64,000 bases of DNA from an uncultured Bacteroidaceae bacterium (GCA_934271655.1 CAKQRW010000010.1:1-64000), one strand, 5' to 3'. Numbered from the stretch's first letter, positions 28,224 to 37,503 are shown. The notes: generated from the sequence alone by a model not told the origin. Numbers and translations: made by a program.

Positions 28224-28793
28224 ATGGCTATATTAGCAGGTGACATTAAGAAGGGCGTTTGCCTCCGTCTTGATGACGGTAAGATTTGGGTAGTAATCGA
28301 TTTTCTTCACAAGAAGCCAGGCAAGGGCAACACTGTGATGATTACAAAGCTCCGCAATGTGGAGGACGGCCGTGTGCTTGAGCGCACTTGGATCGTTTCC
28401 GCCAAGCTTGATGACGTCACTGTATCTCACCAGCAGTTCCAGTACCTCTACAAGGAGGGCGAGGACATGGTGTTCATGAACACAGAGACTTTTGAGCAGG
28501 TAAACATCGCCAAGGACCTCATCACCGGCGGCGACTTCCTCAAGGAGGGAGAGACTATGGTCATGGCGTCTATCGACGACCAGACTGGCGCTATCCTCAC
28601 AGCAGAGGCTCCTGTAAAGATTGTCCTCAAGGTTACATACACTGAGCCAGGACTCAAGGGCGACACAGCTACAAACGCAACTAAGCCAGCCACACTCGAG
28701 ACAGGTGTGGAGATCCGCGTTCCTCTCTTCATCAACGAGGGCGACATGATTGAGGTTGACACTCGCGACGCTTCTTACGTAGGCCGCAAGTAA
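28224..28793 (+). CDS. efp: Translation elongation factor P
   Basis: 189 residues, the normal EF-P length. Domain I carries the loop HKKPGKGNT, with the conserved Lys at the tip that in other bacteria is post-translationally modified and reaches the peptidyl transferase centre. The C-terminal block is ATLETGVEIRVPLFINEGDMIEVDTRDASYVGRK. EF-P relieves ribosome stalling at proline runs. No modification enzyme gene is nearby. Confidence 0.96.
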   Translation: MAILAGDIKKGVCLRLDDGKIWVVIDFLHKKPGKGNTVMITKLRNVEDGRVLERTWIVSAKLDDVTVSHQQFQYLYKEGEDMVFMNTETFEQVNIAKDLITGGDFLKEGETMVMASIDDQTGAILTAEAPVKIVLKVTYTEPGLKGDTATNATKPATLETGVEIRVPLFINEGDMIEVDTRDASYVGRK

Positions 28794-28844
28794 CTCACTC
28801 AGCCCTATCATCATCTTGAGAGCCCTTAGGCCACAAGAGACACG

Positions 28845-28884
28845 AAGGCCGTTCCAGGCAATCATATGCCTTGGAGCGGCCTTT
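28845..28884 (+). terminator. Probable terminator of efp
   Basis: AAGGCCG-TTCC-AGGCA pairs with TGCCT-TGGA-GCGGCCTT, followed by TTGATTGTTTATT. Strong stem, weak T-run. Confidence 0.65.
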
Positions 28885-29053
28885 GATTGTTTATTATGAA
28901 CCCGTACACCCTCCTGCAATTTTCCCCGAAGCGCCATCGCGGTGGCATGCAGACTCCAGTCCTATAGCTTTCATTTGCTCCACCCGCCGCGCTCCGCCAC
29001 ATACGCTTCCTGTCCCTTGACTTCACGCCGGCATCATCTGGCTTCACAACCAT

Positions 29054-29178
29054 CACCCCAGGGATTTCATATCATCACCCCAGGGATTTCATATCATTAT
29101 CCTAAGGATTTCATATCATTATCCTATGACTTGCGTGTCCTTATCCTATGACTTGCGTGCCCTTATCCATAGGTTTAC
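29054..29178. repeat. Six-unit 22-bp tandem repeat (array B)
   Basis: Units start at 29054, 29076, 29098, 29120, 29142 and 29164, exactly 22 bp apart. Each begins with a near-palindromic core (CACCCCAGGG twice, TATCCTAAGG, TATCCTATGA twice, TATCCATAGG). The unit bodies drift from GATTTCATATCAT to CTTGCGTGCCCT. The last unit shares TATCCATAGGTTT with the array at 944-1053 read on the other strand. No gene was seen in the remaining gap 28885-29250. Confidence 0.85.
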
Positions 29179-29250
29179 AAAAACATCGTCCCACCACTTT
29201 GTGATATAAGAATCTCTAATGATACCATTACAACATTTGATAAACATTCG

Positions 29251-29281
29251 TTTGATGGCATCCTCACATTATGTAACTTTG
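29251..29281 (+). promoter_or_regulatory. Promoter of the sigma-region-2-like gene
   Basis: TTTG (29251-29254), a 19-bp spacer and TAACTTTG (29274-29281), 30 bp before the start codon. Confidence 0.8.
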
Positions 29282-29310
29282 CGCACAAAAAACATAAATC
29301 CCTCACACCT

Positions 29311-29649
29311 ATGAAAGAATATGAAGAAGCCGTGGCATCCATGCGCCCCGAACTGCACATGCATGCACTTATACTGACCAGAGGCAATGAGGCCGAAGCC
29401 ACAAGCCTCACCAAGGACACCATAGCCATTGCCCTGAGCAATGCAGACCGATATGCCGCACACGGACATCTGCGCTCATGGATGTTCAGCATTGCAAACA
29501 AGTTGTTCATCTACAAGGTGAGACTGGGCATCAAGAAGAAAAAAGTGGGAGGAGGAAATGGAAACAGCATAGCGAGCGGCATGCGAAGACTCGCCCATGG
29601 CATCGGCTTATGGTTCCGCCTGGCACACAAGCAACTGGGCACAAGGTGA
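29311..29649 (+). CDS. Sigma-70 region 2-like protein lacking region 4
   Basis: 112 residues. The stretch MHALILTRGNEAEATSLTKDTIAIALSNADRYAAHG followed by LRSWMFSIANKLFI (residues 17-67) has the layout of ECF sigma factor region 2: a core-RNAP-binding helix, the DT.A motif and a W-(L/M)-x-x-I-A-x-N end. Instead of a linker and region 4 it continues with a Lys/Gly-rich stretch (KKKKVGGG) and a short basic end. Neither of the other two frames downstream restores a region 4, so this is not a simple frameshift. It has a perfect promoter, so it is expressed. It may be a degenerate sigma factor or a small RNA polymerase-binding regulator. Confidence 0.6.
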   Translation: MKEYEEAVASMRPELHMHALILTRGNEAEATSLTKDTIAIALSNADRYAAHGHLRSWMFSIANKLFIYKVRLGIKKKKVGGGNGNSIASGMRRLAHGIGLWFRLAHKQLGTR

Positions 29650-29773
29650 TGGCTCACATGACTCTCCCCCGCCAGGTCTGCGCGACACGCATTCACACAA
29701 GCGTGCCTTGCGCCCCCTCCCACACACTTCTCGCCGCTGCAGGAATACCTTTCGGCCTGCACAAGAAAAGACA

Positions 29774-29813
29774 GAGGCTGCATCAGACATTTCTGACGCA
29801 GCCTCCTTATTTG
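29774..29813. terminator. Terminator hairpin shared by two converging small genes
   Basis: GAGGCTGC-ATCAGA pairs with TCTGA-CGCAGCCTC, with TTATTT on the plus side and GTCTTTTCTT on the minus side. It lies between the sigma-like gene (plus) and the micro-ORF (minus). Confidence 0.65.
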
Positions 29814-29916
29814 GGGTTTAACACTTGTGTTTGCTTTTTTGCAGGAGCAGACACGCCACGCACTTGATGTGCAGAGCATACATCTTTTGCCCCCGACATT
29901 TTTGTCTTTCAATCCT

Positions 29917-29979
29917 TTATCCCTTGAGGGCTGCAACAGCCACTACTACAGAGAGGATAATAGTCAATACGATCATCAT
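29917..29979 (-). CDS. Candidate 20-aa hydrophobic micro-protein
   Basis: An ORF of 20 codons plus TAA on the minus strand, starting MMIVLTIILS and ending AVAALKG. Apart from the last two residues it is entirely hydrophobic or small, enough for one short transmembrane helix. Three things argue that it is real. An unusually strong ribosome site AAGGAG lies 8 nt before the ATG, which is rare in this genome. A complete promoter lies at 30202-30170. A hairpin terminator lies about 100 bp downstream. The transcript would have a leader of about 185 nt. Function unknown. Alternatives are a leader peptide or a type I toxin-like peptide. Confidence 0.5.
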   Translation of the reverse strand: MMIVLTIILSVVVAVAALKG

Positions 29980-30169
29980 AACGTAATCTCCTTTCTTAAA
30001 TGTTTTTTCTTTTTCCTTTTATATATTCTACTTATTGAGCTTCGGCGCCTTTGTCTGCACCTTTGAGTCTGGCATCCGGAATCTTCAAGTTTGCCTGCAT
30101 GCTGATTCATGGTGCTTATGCTTTTTCTGTCCAAGTTCCGGAATCACTATCCCTTTCCTTTTGACACTG

Positions 30170-30202
30170 CAAAGTTACGAAGAGATTATGGATTATGACA
30201 AA
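30170..30202 (-). promoter_or_regulatory. Promoter upstream of the 20-aa ORF
   Basis: On the minus strand, TTTG (30202-30199), a 21-bp spacer and TAACTTTG (30177-30170). No larger minus-strand gene follows before 29650, so the transcript serves only the micro-ORF or a small RNA. Confidence 0.65.
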
Positions 30203-30472
30203 CTTTTCCTATTAAAAACCTATTAAGAACGCTCTGTTATTGACCGCCGTCAATAAATGTGTGCGCACACAACGCCAAAAGCCCTCTATACGCCCCCTTA
30301 TACGCACGCAGCGGCAACACCGTTCGCACACCACCCCACCACAACAGTTTTTCACCACACAGCCTTTCGTGCGGCAAGCACTTATTCCTGCCATGCTCAT
30401 GCCCTGTTCCGCGGCACAGAATCAATATTCTTGAGGACAAATGCGAGTAATTATTCAAATAAAGCACAAAGC

Positions 30473-30505
30473 TTGCGGCAATGTCATCATTTTTTTTTAA
30501 CTTTG
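30473..30505 (+). promoter_or_regulatory. Promoter of the SNF2 helicase gene
   Basis: TTG (30473-30475), a 22-bp spacer and TAACTTTG (30498-30505), about 105 bp before the start codon. The preceding stretch 30203-30472 shows no supported gene. Confidence 0.6.
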
Positions 30506-30610
30506 CACAATTCAACCATTCCAGGCAACGAGCGTTTCCGCACATGCCGCGCGACGGCAAAGGCCTGCCTGAGGGAAGCGGACGCAAACATAGACAGAAC
30601 AAAATAAAAT

Positions 30611-33600
30611 ATGATATCAGACAACTACAGAAGACTAAGCGAGGATGCACAGAAGCTATTATGCTTTTATGCCTACACGGGGCATGGGCAAGAGGCAAGG
30701 ATGGACGACCAGATAGCCATCCTCACCAAGACCTGCTTCCCCTCCCTGAGAGGCTACGACGCGCTGCAGGAGCTGCAGGACAACGGCATGATAGTGAACG
30801 CAAGCCGCGACTGGGTCACCAATGCGGTGAGCTACGAGATGGCAGAAAACTGCTTCGTGTCTGCCCTGTGGTATCTTTTCACAGAGAGGAAAGACCTGCT
30901 CTATTCCATCAGAAGGACTAAAGACATGCGCAGCCCGGAGTTTATGGAGCTGCGCACATCCGTGGAGATGCTGTCCGTGACAGACAGCGAACTGTGCGAA
31001 TACGCCAGCACCATTCCAGCCTCACAGGCCAAATACCTGTGCTGCATGGCCGACGACCCGGCCTTCAAGGTGCTGATAGAGACATTGTCCACTGAGACAT
31101 TCACCGCTCTATACAATGCGCTGCCATGCTACTGGACGGAATATGACATAGCCGCCGACATCAGCGCCCCGCTCTCAGTGCTGCTGAAATACAACGCCAT
31201 CACCGAGGCCACACGCAACAAGTTTTGCGCCGACCTTGAGCTTTACTCATACATAGCCTTCGGCCAGATGCCAGGCAAGGGACTGTATTCCAACATCTCG
31301 TCGGGCTACACCCTTGGCGGACTGCATGCCATCTACAGCGGCAAGGCGACAGACGCAGTGAAATGGTTCGACGCGGCCCTGAAGCTGCAGGTCAGCGAGA
31401 AGGGAGAGAAAGGATTCTTCACCAATCCTCTCCTGACGTTCTACCTTGTCGTATCATACATAGCCGCCGCATCGCTTGATGGCGACAACGGAGAGAAGAT
31501 GACGGAAGCGTGCAACGAGCGGCTGAAATGGCTCATCTCCACACTCACGATGAAGAAAGACCCGAGGTACACGCCGGCGCTTGTGCTGGCCGAGGACTTC
31601 CGCAAGGTCAACCAGCGGCTGCACCAGGCCAGTCTGCAGACTGTGTATGAAAACAACATCAAGCCGATGTGTCCCAGCCTAAACAGCAAGCTGGCCTACA
31701 CGCTGGCCAACCTTCTTGGCTACTCTACCGCCAAGATGTCCAGCGCCGCCTGCATCCCCAACCTCGCCATGCTGAAGTTTGAGATGTCCAAATACCTGCC
31801 TCTCGACAGCAAAGAGAGGCAGCAGCTCTGCAAATGCTTCGGAATGGAGCCTATCCTGCCACAGCTGCCGCACGAGGAACAGTGGCGCATGGTGCTCGAC
31901 GACCTTATGCTGTCGGCCGACAGAGGCGTGTCGCCAGCAACCATGAGCAAGAGCCGCATCATCTACCTGATAGACCCGCAGAAGCCAGGAACAGTGCAGG
32001 TGAGGGAGCAGGTGAAACAGAAAGACGGCGGATGGAGCAACGGCAAGCGCATCAATGACATGAGATACAAGATGGGGCAGATAGACTTCATGAACAACAC
32101 CGACCGACGCATCATGGACAAGCTCAACCGCAGCGCCGGCGCTGACCTGACGCTGGAGGACGTGGTGGAGGAGATGGCCGACGACCCGCGCCTATACACA
32201 GGCACGTATCCCCCCTTTGAGCATGTCGACGTGACGATAGACCGCCCCTACCTCGTGGTGGAAAACGACGGGGAGAAGTTTGTGGTGAAGTCGAACGTGC
32301 CGCTGGACAGCACCAGCAAGGAACTCATCATCAATGAGCTTTCGCCCACATCACTGAGCGTAATACATATACCGAGCGACATACGCGACTACTATATCAA
32401 ACTGCTGCAGCTGGGCAGCCTGCCGCTCGAAGCGGAAGACTCGCTCCGCTCGCTCCTCAAGAAGATAGGAGGCAAGGTGGAACTCCACTCGCCGCTGATA
32501 GAAGGCGGCAGCACACTGCCGCTCATTGACGGAGTGTGGACCATAGGTTTCCGCCTTGTGTCCAAGACAAACGGCACATGGGAAGTGCGCTGCTTCACGC
32601 GCCCGCTGCCTGGTGGCCGCCATCTCTTCTCGCCCGCCAGAGGCGAGGAAATCATCATAGACGAGAACGAGGAGGGACGCTACCGCGTGAAGCGCAACAT
32701 GAAACTGGAGGCGTCCAACCTGGAGATGGTGGAGGCTTTCTTCCACAGCTTCGGGCACGACTATGAGGAGCGCGGACTCTACGCTCCCGACTTTGTCATC
32801 AACCTGATGCAGCTCATACAGGAGCACCCCGACATGTTCTACGCCGAATGGCCTGAGGGACAGTCGTTCAAGGTGAGAGGCTTGCACAGGGGCACAGGCA
32901 CATGGTCGGGAGTGATGAAGCAGAGAGGACAGTGGTTTGACATAGAGGGAGATGTGGACATAGACGAGAACACGCGCATCAGCATCAAGGAACTTCTTGA
33001 GCTGGCAAGCCAGAGCGAGGGCAGATACCTCAAGATAAACGAGAACGAGTTTGTGGCCATCAGCAAGAAACTGCAGAAGCAGCTCGACGCTCTCAACGCC
33101 ATCATCAACCGTGATGGCGACAGGCTGACCATCTCTCCCTTCAGCGCGGCACTCATCAACAACGATGTGCTGCACGGCGACATTGAGTTCAGCCTCGACA
33201 GTCACCTGTCTGAAATACGCCAGCGCATCATCGACGCCTCGGAATACAGCCCCGAGGTGCCCGACGGCCTCAACGCCACACTGCGCCATTACCAGCTGGA
33301 CGGCTTCCACTGGATGGCGCGGCTCAACAAATGGGGCGCAGGAGCACTGCTCGCCGATGACATGGGTCTGGGCAAGACGCTGCAGTCCATCACCTTCCTG
33401 CTGCTGATGAAGGACCACGGCCCGTCACTCGTGGTGGCTCCTGCCTCTGTAGCGCCCAACTGGAAGAGCGAGATCGAGAAGTTTGCGCCGTCGCTCAACG
33501 TGCAGATACTCAACTTTGCCCAAGACCGCAAGGCGCTGATTGACGAGGCTGGCCCTGGCGACATCATTGTGACAACCTACGGCATACTGCTCAGCGTGCA

Positions 33601-34642
33601 AGACCTCGTCACAGCCAAGGAATGGAATGTGGCCTGCCTCGACGAGGCGCACATCATAAAGAACAGAGGCGCCAAGACCAGCGCTGCGGCCATGAAGATA
33701 CAGGCCAAGAACCGAATAATGCTCACAGGTACGCCCGTGCAGAATCATCTGGGCGAGCTCTGGAACCTCTTCCAGTTTGTCAATCCGGGACTGCTGGGCA
33801 CGTATGAGCAGTTCTCACGCAAGTTTATCATTCCCATCGAAGGCAACAAAGACCAGGAGAAACAGCAGATGCTCGATGACCTGGTGCACCCGTTCATGCT
33901 GCGCCGCACCAAGCAGGCTGTGCTCAAGGAACTGCCTGAGAAGACGGAGATATACCAGAGCGTGGAGCTAAGCCGGGACGAGATGGCCATCTATGAAAGC
34001 ATACGAGAGAAGGCGGAGAGCATGCTCAATGACAGCGACAGCACGGTGACGATGAACGTGCTGGCAGAAATAACAAAGCTGCGCCAGGCCGCATGCTGCG
34101 CCGAGCTTATAGAGCCAAAGTGGAAGGGCGACTGCGCCAAGATAACAATGCTGGTCGAACTGCTGCAAGGAGTGGTGGAAGGCGGCAACCGCGCACTTGT
34201 CTTCAGCCAGTTTGTCAGCTTCTTCGACGTGGTGAGGAGAGAGCTGGACCGCCTCGGCATCGACTACTACTACATCGATGGCAGCGTGGCGGTGAAGAGA
34301 CGCGCCGAGATGGTCAAGCAGTTCCAGGCAGGACAAAAGAGCGTCTTCCTCATCAGCCTCAAGGCAGGCGGACTGGGACTCAACCTCACTGGGGCCAACT
34401 ATGTGTTCCATCTCGACCCATGGTGGAACCCCGCCATAGAGCAACAAGCCACCGACCGCGCCTATCGCATCGGACAGACACAGGCTGTCACCGTCTACCA
34501 CCTTGTGAGCAAGCATACCATCGAGGAGAAGATCATCAGGCTGCACGACAGCAAGCGTGAGCTGGCCGAGAACATACTGGCCGGCACAGACATCAGCCAC
34601 AAGCTGACTGGCAAGGAACTGCTCGAGATGATAAAGAGATGA
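30611..34642 (+). CDS. Large SNF2/RapA-type helicase
   Basis: A 1343-residue DNA-dependent ATPase of the SNF2 group. The C-terminal 480 residues hold the two RecA lobes: Walker A DDMGLGKT (916-923, Lys922), the DEAH box (1011-1014) followed by IIKN, motif III LTGTPVQNHLGELW, and lobe 2 with LISLKAGGLGLNLTGANYVFHLDPWWNPAIEQQATDRAYRIGQ in pieces. The N-terminal 880 or so residues have no motif I can name. They contain an apparent helical repeat region (about 1-430) and a beta-rich middle. The protein could be an RNA polymerase recycling factor like RapA/HepA or a nucleoprotein remodeller. It is monocistronic, with no restriction or defence gene next to it. Confidence 0.88.
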   Translation: MISDNYRRLSEDAQKLLCFYAYTGHGQEARMDDQIAILTKTCFPSLRGYDALQELQDNGMIVNASRDWVTNAVSYEMAENCFVSALWYLFTERKDLLYSIRRTKDMRSPEFMELRTSVEMLSVTDSELCEYASTIPASQAKYLCCMADDPAFKVLIETLSTETFTALYNALPCYWTEYDIAADISAPLSVLLKYNAITEATRNKFCADLELYSYIAFGQMPGKGLYSNISSGYTLGGLHAIYSGKATDAVKWFDAALKLQVSEKGEKGFFTNPLLTFYLVVSYIAAASLDGDNGEKMTEACNERLKWLISTLTMKKDPRYTPALVLAEDFRKVNQRLHQASLQTVYENNIKPMCPSLNSKLAYTLANLLGYSTAKMSSAACIPNLAMLKFEMSKYLPLDSKERQQLCKCFGMEPILPQLPHEEQWRMVLDDLMLSADRGVSPATMSKSRIIYLIDPQKPGTVQVREQVKQKDGGWSNGKRINDMRYKMGQIDFMNNTDRRIMDKLNRSAGADLTLEDVVEEMADDPRLYTGTYPPFEHVDVTIDRPYLVVENDGEKFVVKSNVPLDSTSKELIINELSPTSLSVIHIPSDIRDYYIKLLQLGSLPLEAEDSLRSLLKKIGGKVELHSPLIEGGSTLPLIDGVWTIGFRLVSKTNGTWEVRCFTRPLPGGRHLFSPARGEEIIIDENEEGRYRVKRNMKLEASNLEMVEAFFHSFGHDYEERGLYAPDFVINLMQLIQEHPDMFYAEWPEGQSFKVRGLHRGTGTWSGVMKQRGQWFDIEGDVDIDENTRISIKELLELASQSEGRYLKINENEFVAISKKLQKQLDALNAIINRDGDRLTISPFSAALINNDVLHGDIEFSLDSHLSEIRQRIIDASEYSPEVPDGLNATLRHYQLDGFHWMARLNKWGAGALLADDMGLGKTLQSITFLLLMKDHGPSLVVAPASVAPNWKSEIEKFAPSLNVQILNFAQDRKALIDEAGPGDIIVTTYGILLSVQDLVTAKEWNVACLDEAHIIKNRGAKTSAAAMKIQAKNRIMLTGTPVQNHLGELWNLFQFVNPGLLGTYEQFSRKFIIPIEGNKDQEKQQMLDDLVHPFMLRRTKQAVLKELPEKTEIYQSVELSRDEMAIYESIREKAESMLNDSDSTVTMNVLAEITKLRQAACCAELIEPKWKGDCAKITMLVELLQGVVEGGNRALVFSQFVSFFDVVRRELDRLGIDYYYIDGSVAVKRRAEMVKQFQAGQKSVFLISLKAGGLGLNLTGANYVFHLDPWWNPAIEQQATDRAYRIGQTQAVTVYHLVSKHTIEEKIIRLHDSKRELAENILAGTDISHKLTGKELLEMIKR

Positions 34643-34787
34643 CACATCGCGGCATATGGAGCGCATGCTGTATGGCTGATAGCTTATGGCTGCCACCGCA
34701 CATACGGCAGCACCATGGACGCATGGACCTATAGAGACGATTCAGAGATTAACAACCAATATATTAACTTCTTAACAACCAACATCT

Positions 34788-37253
34788 ATGAAGCATACAT
34801 TACTTATGCTCACCGCTTTTGCGGCATCCACCTGCTCATTCGCAGACGAATGGCAGAAACCTGTATACACAGGAGCATACCTCGCTCTGACAGCAGACTC
34901 TGCGGTCTATGTCTACAACACTGAAGCAAAGCAGTTCCTCGGCTCAGGCAACGACTGGGGCACACACGCCTCTCTCGTCGACGCCGCCGACGCACAGCTA
35001 TTCACCGTCAGGGAGAAGAAGAACGACAGCGGCGAATGGGACGGAGCCAACTACACCATCGAGAACTACAGTCTCTCATCGGAGCTGTGGCAGAACATGT
35101 TCATCACCGACAACGGCAACGTGTACAACGACCGCAGGGAGCAAGAGGACTATTTCTTTACATTCACAGCACTCGAAGGCAACACCTACCAGATTAAAGG
35201 CTCTGACCTCAACCCCGTATGGAAGGCATCGGGCGACTTCTCAGGCTACCTGCTCGGCAACTACACAGGCTACGTGAACACAAAGGACAACGTGGCTACT
35301 GGCACAGGAGTCATCTATGACCTGGCTGGCGAGGACAGCAACTATGAGCCAGGCGAGTTCAACACCACATGGGCCTTCGTGAGCGACAAGGACTACCAGG
35401 CGTATATCAGCCAGATTGACACCTATGAGGCTGCCGTCGAACTGGGCGAGCTCATAGAGCAGGCTGAGAAATATGGCGTGACAGACCTCGATGCAGAGAA
35501 GGCTGTGTACGCCAATACATCCAGCACGGCCGACCAACTGGAAGAGGCCAGTGAGTCTGTAAGCAAGAAACTGCGCGCTAAAATGGAGGAAGCTGTCACC
35601 CCTGACAACCCTCTGACCGTGCTCACCGACGAGTGCAACGACATCGAAGACTGGAACAACGACATCAATGCTGAGACATGGAACACACAGACATGGATTG
35701 CTGAGGGATGGACAGGATTCGATGGCACCACCCTCAACATATGGGGAGCTAACCTCGAAGGTGAGGCAAACATGGAGCTGGCCGACATGCCTAACGGCAT
35801 CTATGTGGTGAGCATGGCTGCATATTCTGAGAGCATGAACGGCTATGTCTTTGCCAACGACAATGCCAAGACCGTGACTGCTGGCGCGGCAGGACAGGTG
35901 TACAGCGTCACTACCAACGTGACTGACGGCGAACTGGACTTTGGCTTCGGACAGGATGAGCCTGGAAAGAACTGGGTGGCTTTAGACAATGTCACCGTGA
36001 CATACTATGGCAATGGAGCTAAGGCATACAAGTACTGGCTCAACAGCCTGAAGGACAGCAGCAGCGAACTGGACGACATGGTCTATCAGACTGCGCTCAA
36101 GGATGAATACTATGCTGTGCTCAACAAGGTAGACAATGCCGAGACCGACGAGGAGATTCTCGCGGTCATCAAGGAGTATGAGGATGTGCTCGCAAAGATT
36201 GCTGCCAGCTCTATGGTTTACGACCGCCTGGAAGAGGCTATCGACAAGGCTGACGAGATTATTACCAATGAACTGTGCAACAACCTCTATGGCGACAAGC
36301 TCAGCGACATGAAGCAGGAGAAGGAAGGCGTCTATGAGGAGCACACGCTTGCCGACGATGACGTGAACAAGGAGGCTGAGCAGTTGGAGACTCTCTGCGC
36401 AGAGGCTGAGCAGTACATCTGGAACGTGGAGAAGCTCAACAGCGAACTGGAGACTGCCGCTGGCATCTACGCTGAATATGAGGCCACAGCCACTGAAGCT
36501 GCCAAGCAGGACTACAATGATTTCGTGGCTGCCTACAGCTCTCTCAAGGACAAGGAGCTTACAGCCGAGGGAGTGCTGGCTCTGATTGACAAGCTCTATG
36601 AGATAGAGTTCAACCTCTCGCTCAAGGACGAGGTGGCAAGCGATGACAACCCTGTCGATTACTCTGCCCGCATCTTCAACAACGGCTTCAACGGCGTGGA
36701 CGGATGGACCAACGAGGGATGGAGCACATTCGCCAACAACACAAGCTGGTCTGACTTCGGCAATGAGGACGGCGCATCAAGTGCCAACGAGGATGGATTC
36801 TACCTCAATCTGTGGAACGGCTCTGCTGCCGACTGCTACCAGACTGTAAGCAATCTTCCTGCTGGAGCCTACACTCTCACCTTCGGAGCTTTCGCTCAGC
36901 AAGATGGACTGGAGGTTTACGCCAACGACAACAGCCTCAAGATTCCTGCAGGACAGGATGAGCTCTACAACTACATGCACGTTTACAGCATCAATGTGAT
37001 TGTCGGCAAGGAAGGCACTCTGAAGATTGGCATCCGCAACACTGCCGGTGGCGAGATGTGGGCTATGGCTGATGAGTTCCACCTCACATACAAGGGAACA
37101 GAGAGCGAGATAATGACTGGTGTGGGAAGCATAAGCGCCACCACAGCAAAGGCCAACGGAGCTTACACACTCTCTGGCGCAAAGGTGAGCAGCGACAAGG
37201 CTGTGAAGAACGGCATCATCATCAAGAACGGCAAGAAATTCCTCAATAAGTGA
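34788..37253 (+). CDS. Large secreted protein with lectin-like, helical and CBM-like modules
   Basis: 821 residues with signal peptide MKHTLLMLTAFAASTCSFA. An N-terminal lectin-like region (about 20-205; LALTADSAVYVYNTEAKQFLGSG) is followed by a short helical FIVAR-like segment (YEAAVELGELIEQAEKYGV). Next come a CBM-like beta-sandwich (about 275-410), a long acidic helical stretch (about 415-615), a second CBM-like module (about 625-775; GVDGWTNEGWSTF, NLPAGAYTLTFGAF) and a basic tail (LSGAKVSSDKAVKNGIIIKNGKKFLNK read in two halves). The tail resembles the type IX secretion-type tails of its neighbours. No catalytic residues are recognised, so a surface adhesin or glycan-binding role is possible. 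Confidence 0.75.
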   Translation: MKHTLLMLTAFAASTCSFADEWQKPVYTGAYLALTADSAVYVYNTEAKQFLGSGNDWGTHASLVDAADAQLFTVREKKNDSGEWDGANYTIENYSLSSELWQNMFITDNGNVYNDRREQEDYFFTFTALEGNTYQIKGSDLNPVWKASGDFSGYLLGNYTGYVNTKDNVATGTGVIYDLAGEDSNYEPGEFNTTWAFVSDKDYQAYISQIDTYEAAVELGELIEQAEKYGVTDLDAEKAVYANTSSTADQLEEASESVSKKLRAKMEEAVTPDNPLTVLTDECNDIEDWNNDINAETWNTQTWIAEGWTGFDGTTLNIWGANLEGEANMELADMPNGIYVVSMAAYSESMNGYVFANDNAKTVTAGAAGQVYSVTTNVTDGELDFGFGQDEPGKNWVALDNVTVTYYGNGAKAYKYWLNSLKDSSSELDDMVYQTALKDEYYAVLNKVDNAETDEEILAVIKEYEDVLAKIAASSMVYDRLEEAIDKADEIITNELCNNLYGDKLSDMKQEKEGVYEEHTLADDDVNKEAEQLETLCAEAEQYIWNVEKLNSELETAAGIYAEYEATATEAAKQDYNDFVAAYSSLKDKELTAEGVLALIDKLYEIEFNLSLKDEVASDDNPVDYSARIFNNGFNGVDGWTNEGWSTFANNTSWSDFGNEDGASSANEDGFYLNLWNGSAADCYQTVSNLPAGAYTLTFGAFAQQDGLEVYANDNSLKIPAGQDELYNYMHVYSINVIVGKEGTLKIGIRNTAGGEMWAMADEFHLTYKGTESEIMTGVGSISATTAKANGAYTLSGAKVSSDKAVKNGIIIKNGKKFLNK

Positions 37254-37298
37254 CTGCCGTGATGCTTGCTACTGCTATACATTATATATATATAATAT

Positions 37299-37390
37299 GT
37301 AGCACACGCTATATATGTAAGTAGCACACATTATATATATGTAGCACTCATTATACATGTACGTGGCACAAATGTATATATACACGTAGC
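37299..37390. repeat. A+T-rich imperfect repeat, 20-23 nt period
   Basis: GT(A/G)GC motifs start at 37299, 37321, 37341, 37363 and 37386, separated by ATATATGTA-type sequence. It lies just past the stop of the 34788 gene and before its terminator. Confidence 0.6.
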
Positions 37391-37455
37391 GTACAGCATC
37401 ATAATAGTCTGCAAAACGTTAATAACATGGCTTGCAGCCATACATTTTATCACAT

Positions 37456-37500
37456 AAGAGGCGAAATGTGCGACACATTTCGCCTCTTGTCATTTTTTTT
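37456..37500 (+). terminator. Terminator after the first large secreted protein gene
   Basis: A perfect 15-bp stem AAGAGGCGAAATGTG / CACATTTCGCCTCTT, then GTCATTTTTTTT. It stands about 200 bp past the stop codon. Confidence 0.75.
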
Positions 37501-37503
37501 ATT

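Noticed and set aside
28862..29056. Minus-strand 64-codon frame after efp
   Set aside because: No promoter, no recognisable protein character and overlap with the efp terminator.
29650..29916. Region 4 of the sigma-like protein in another frame
   Set aside because: I read the following frames and saw no sigma region 4, so a single frameshift does not explain the short protein.
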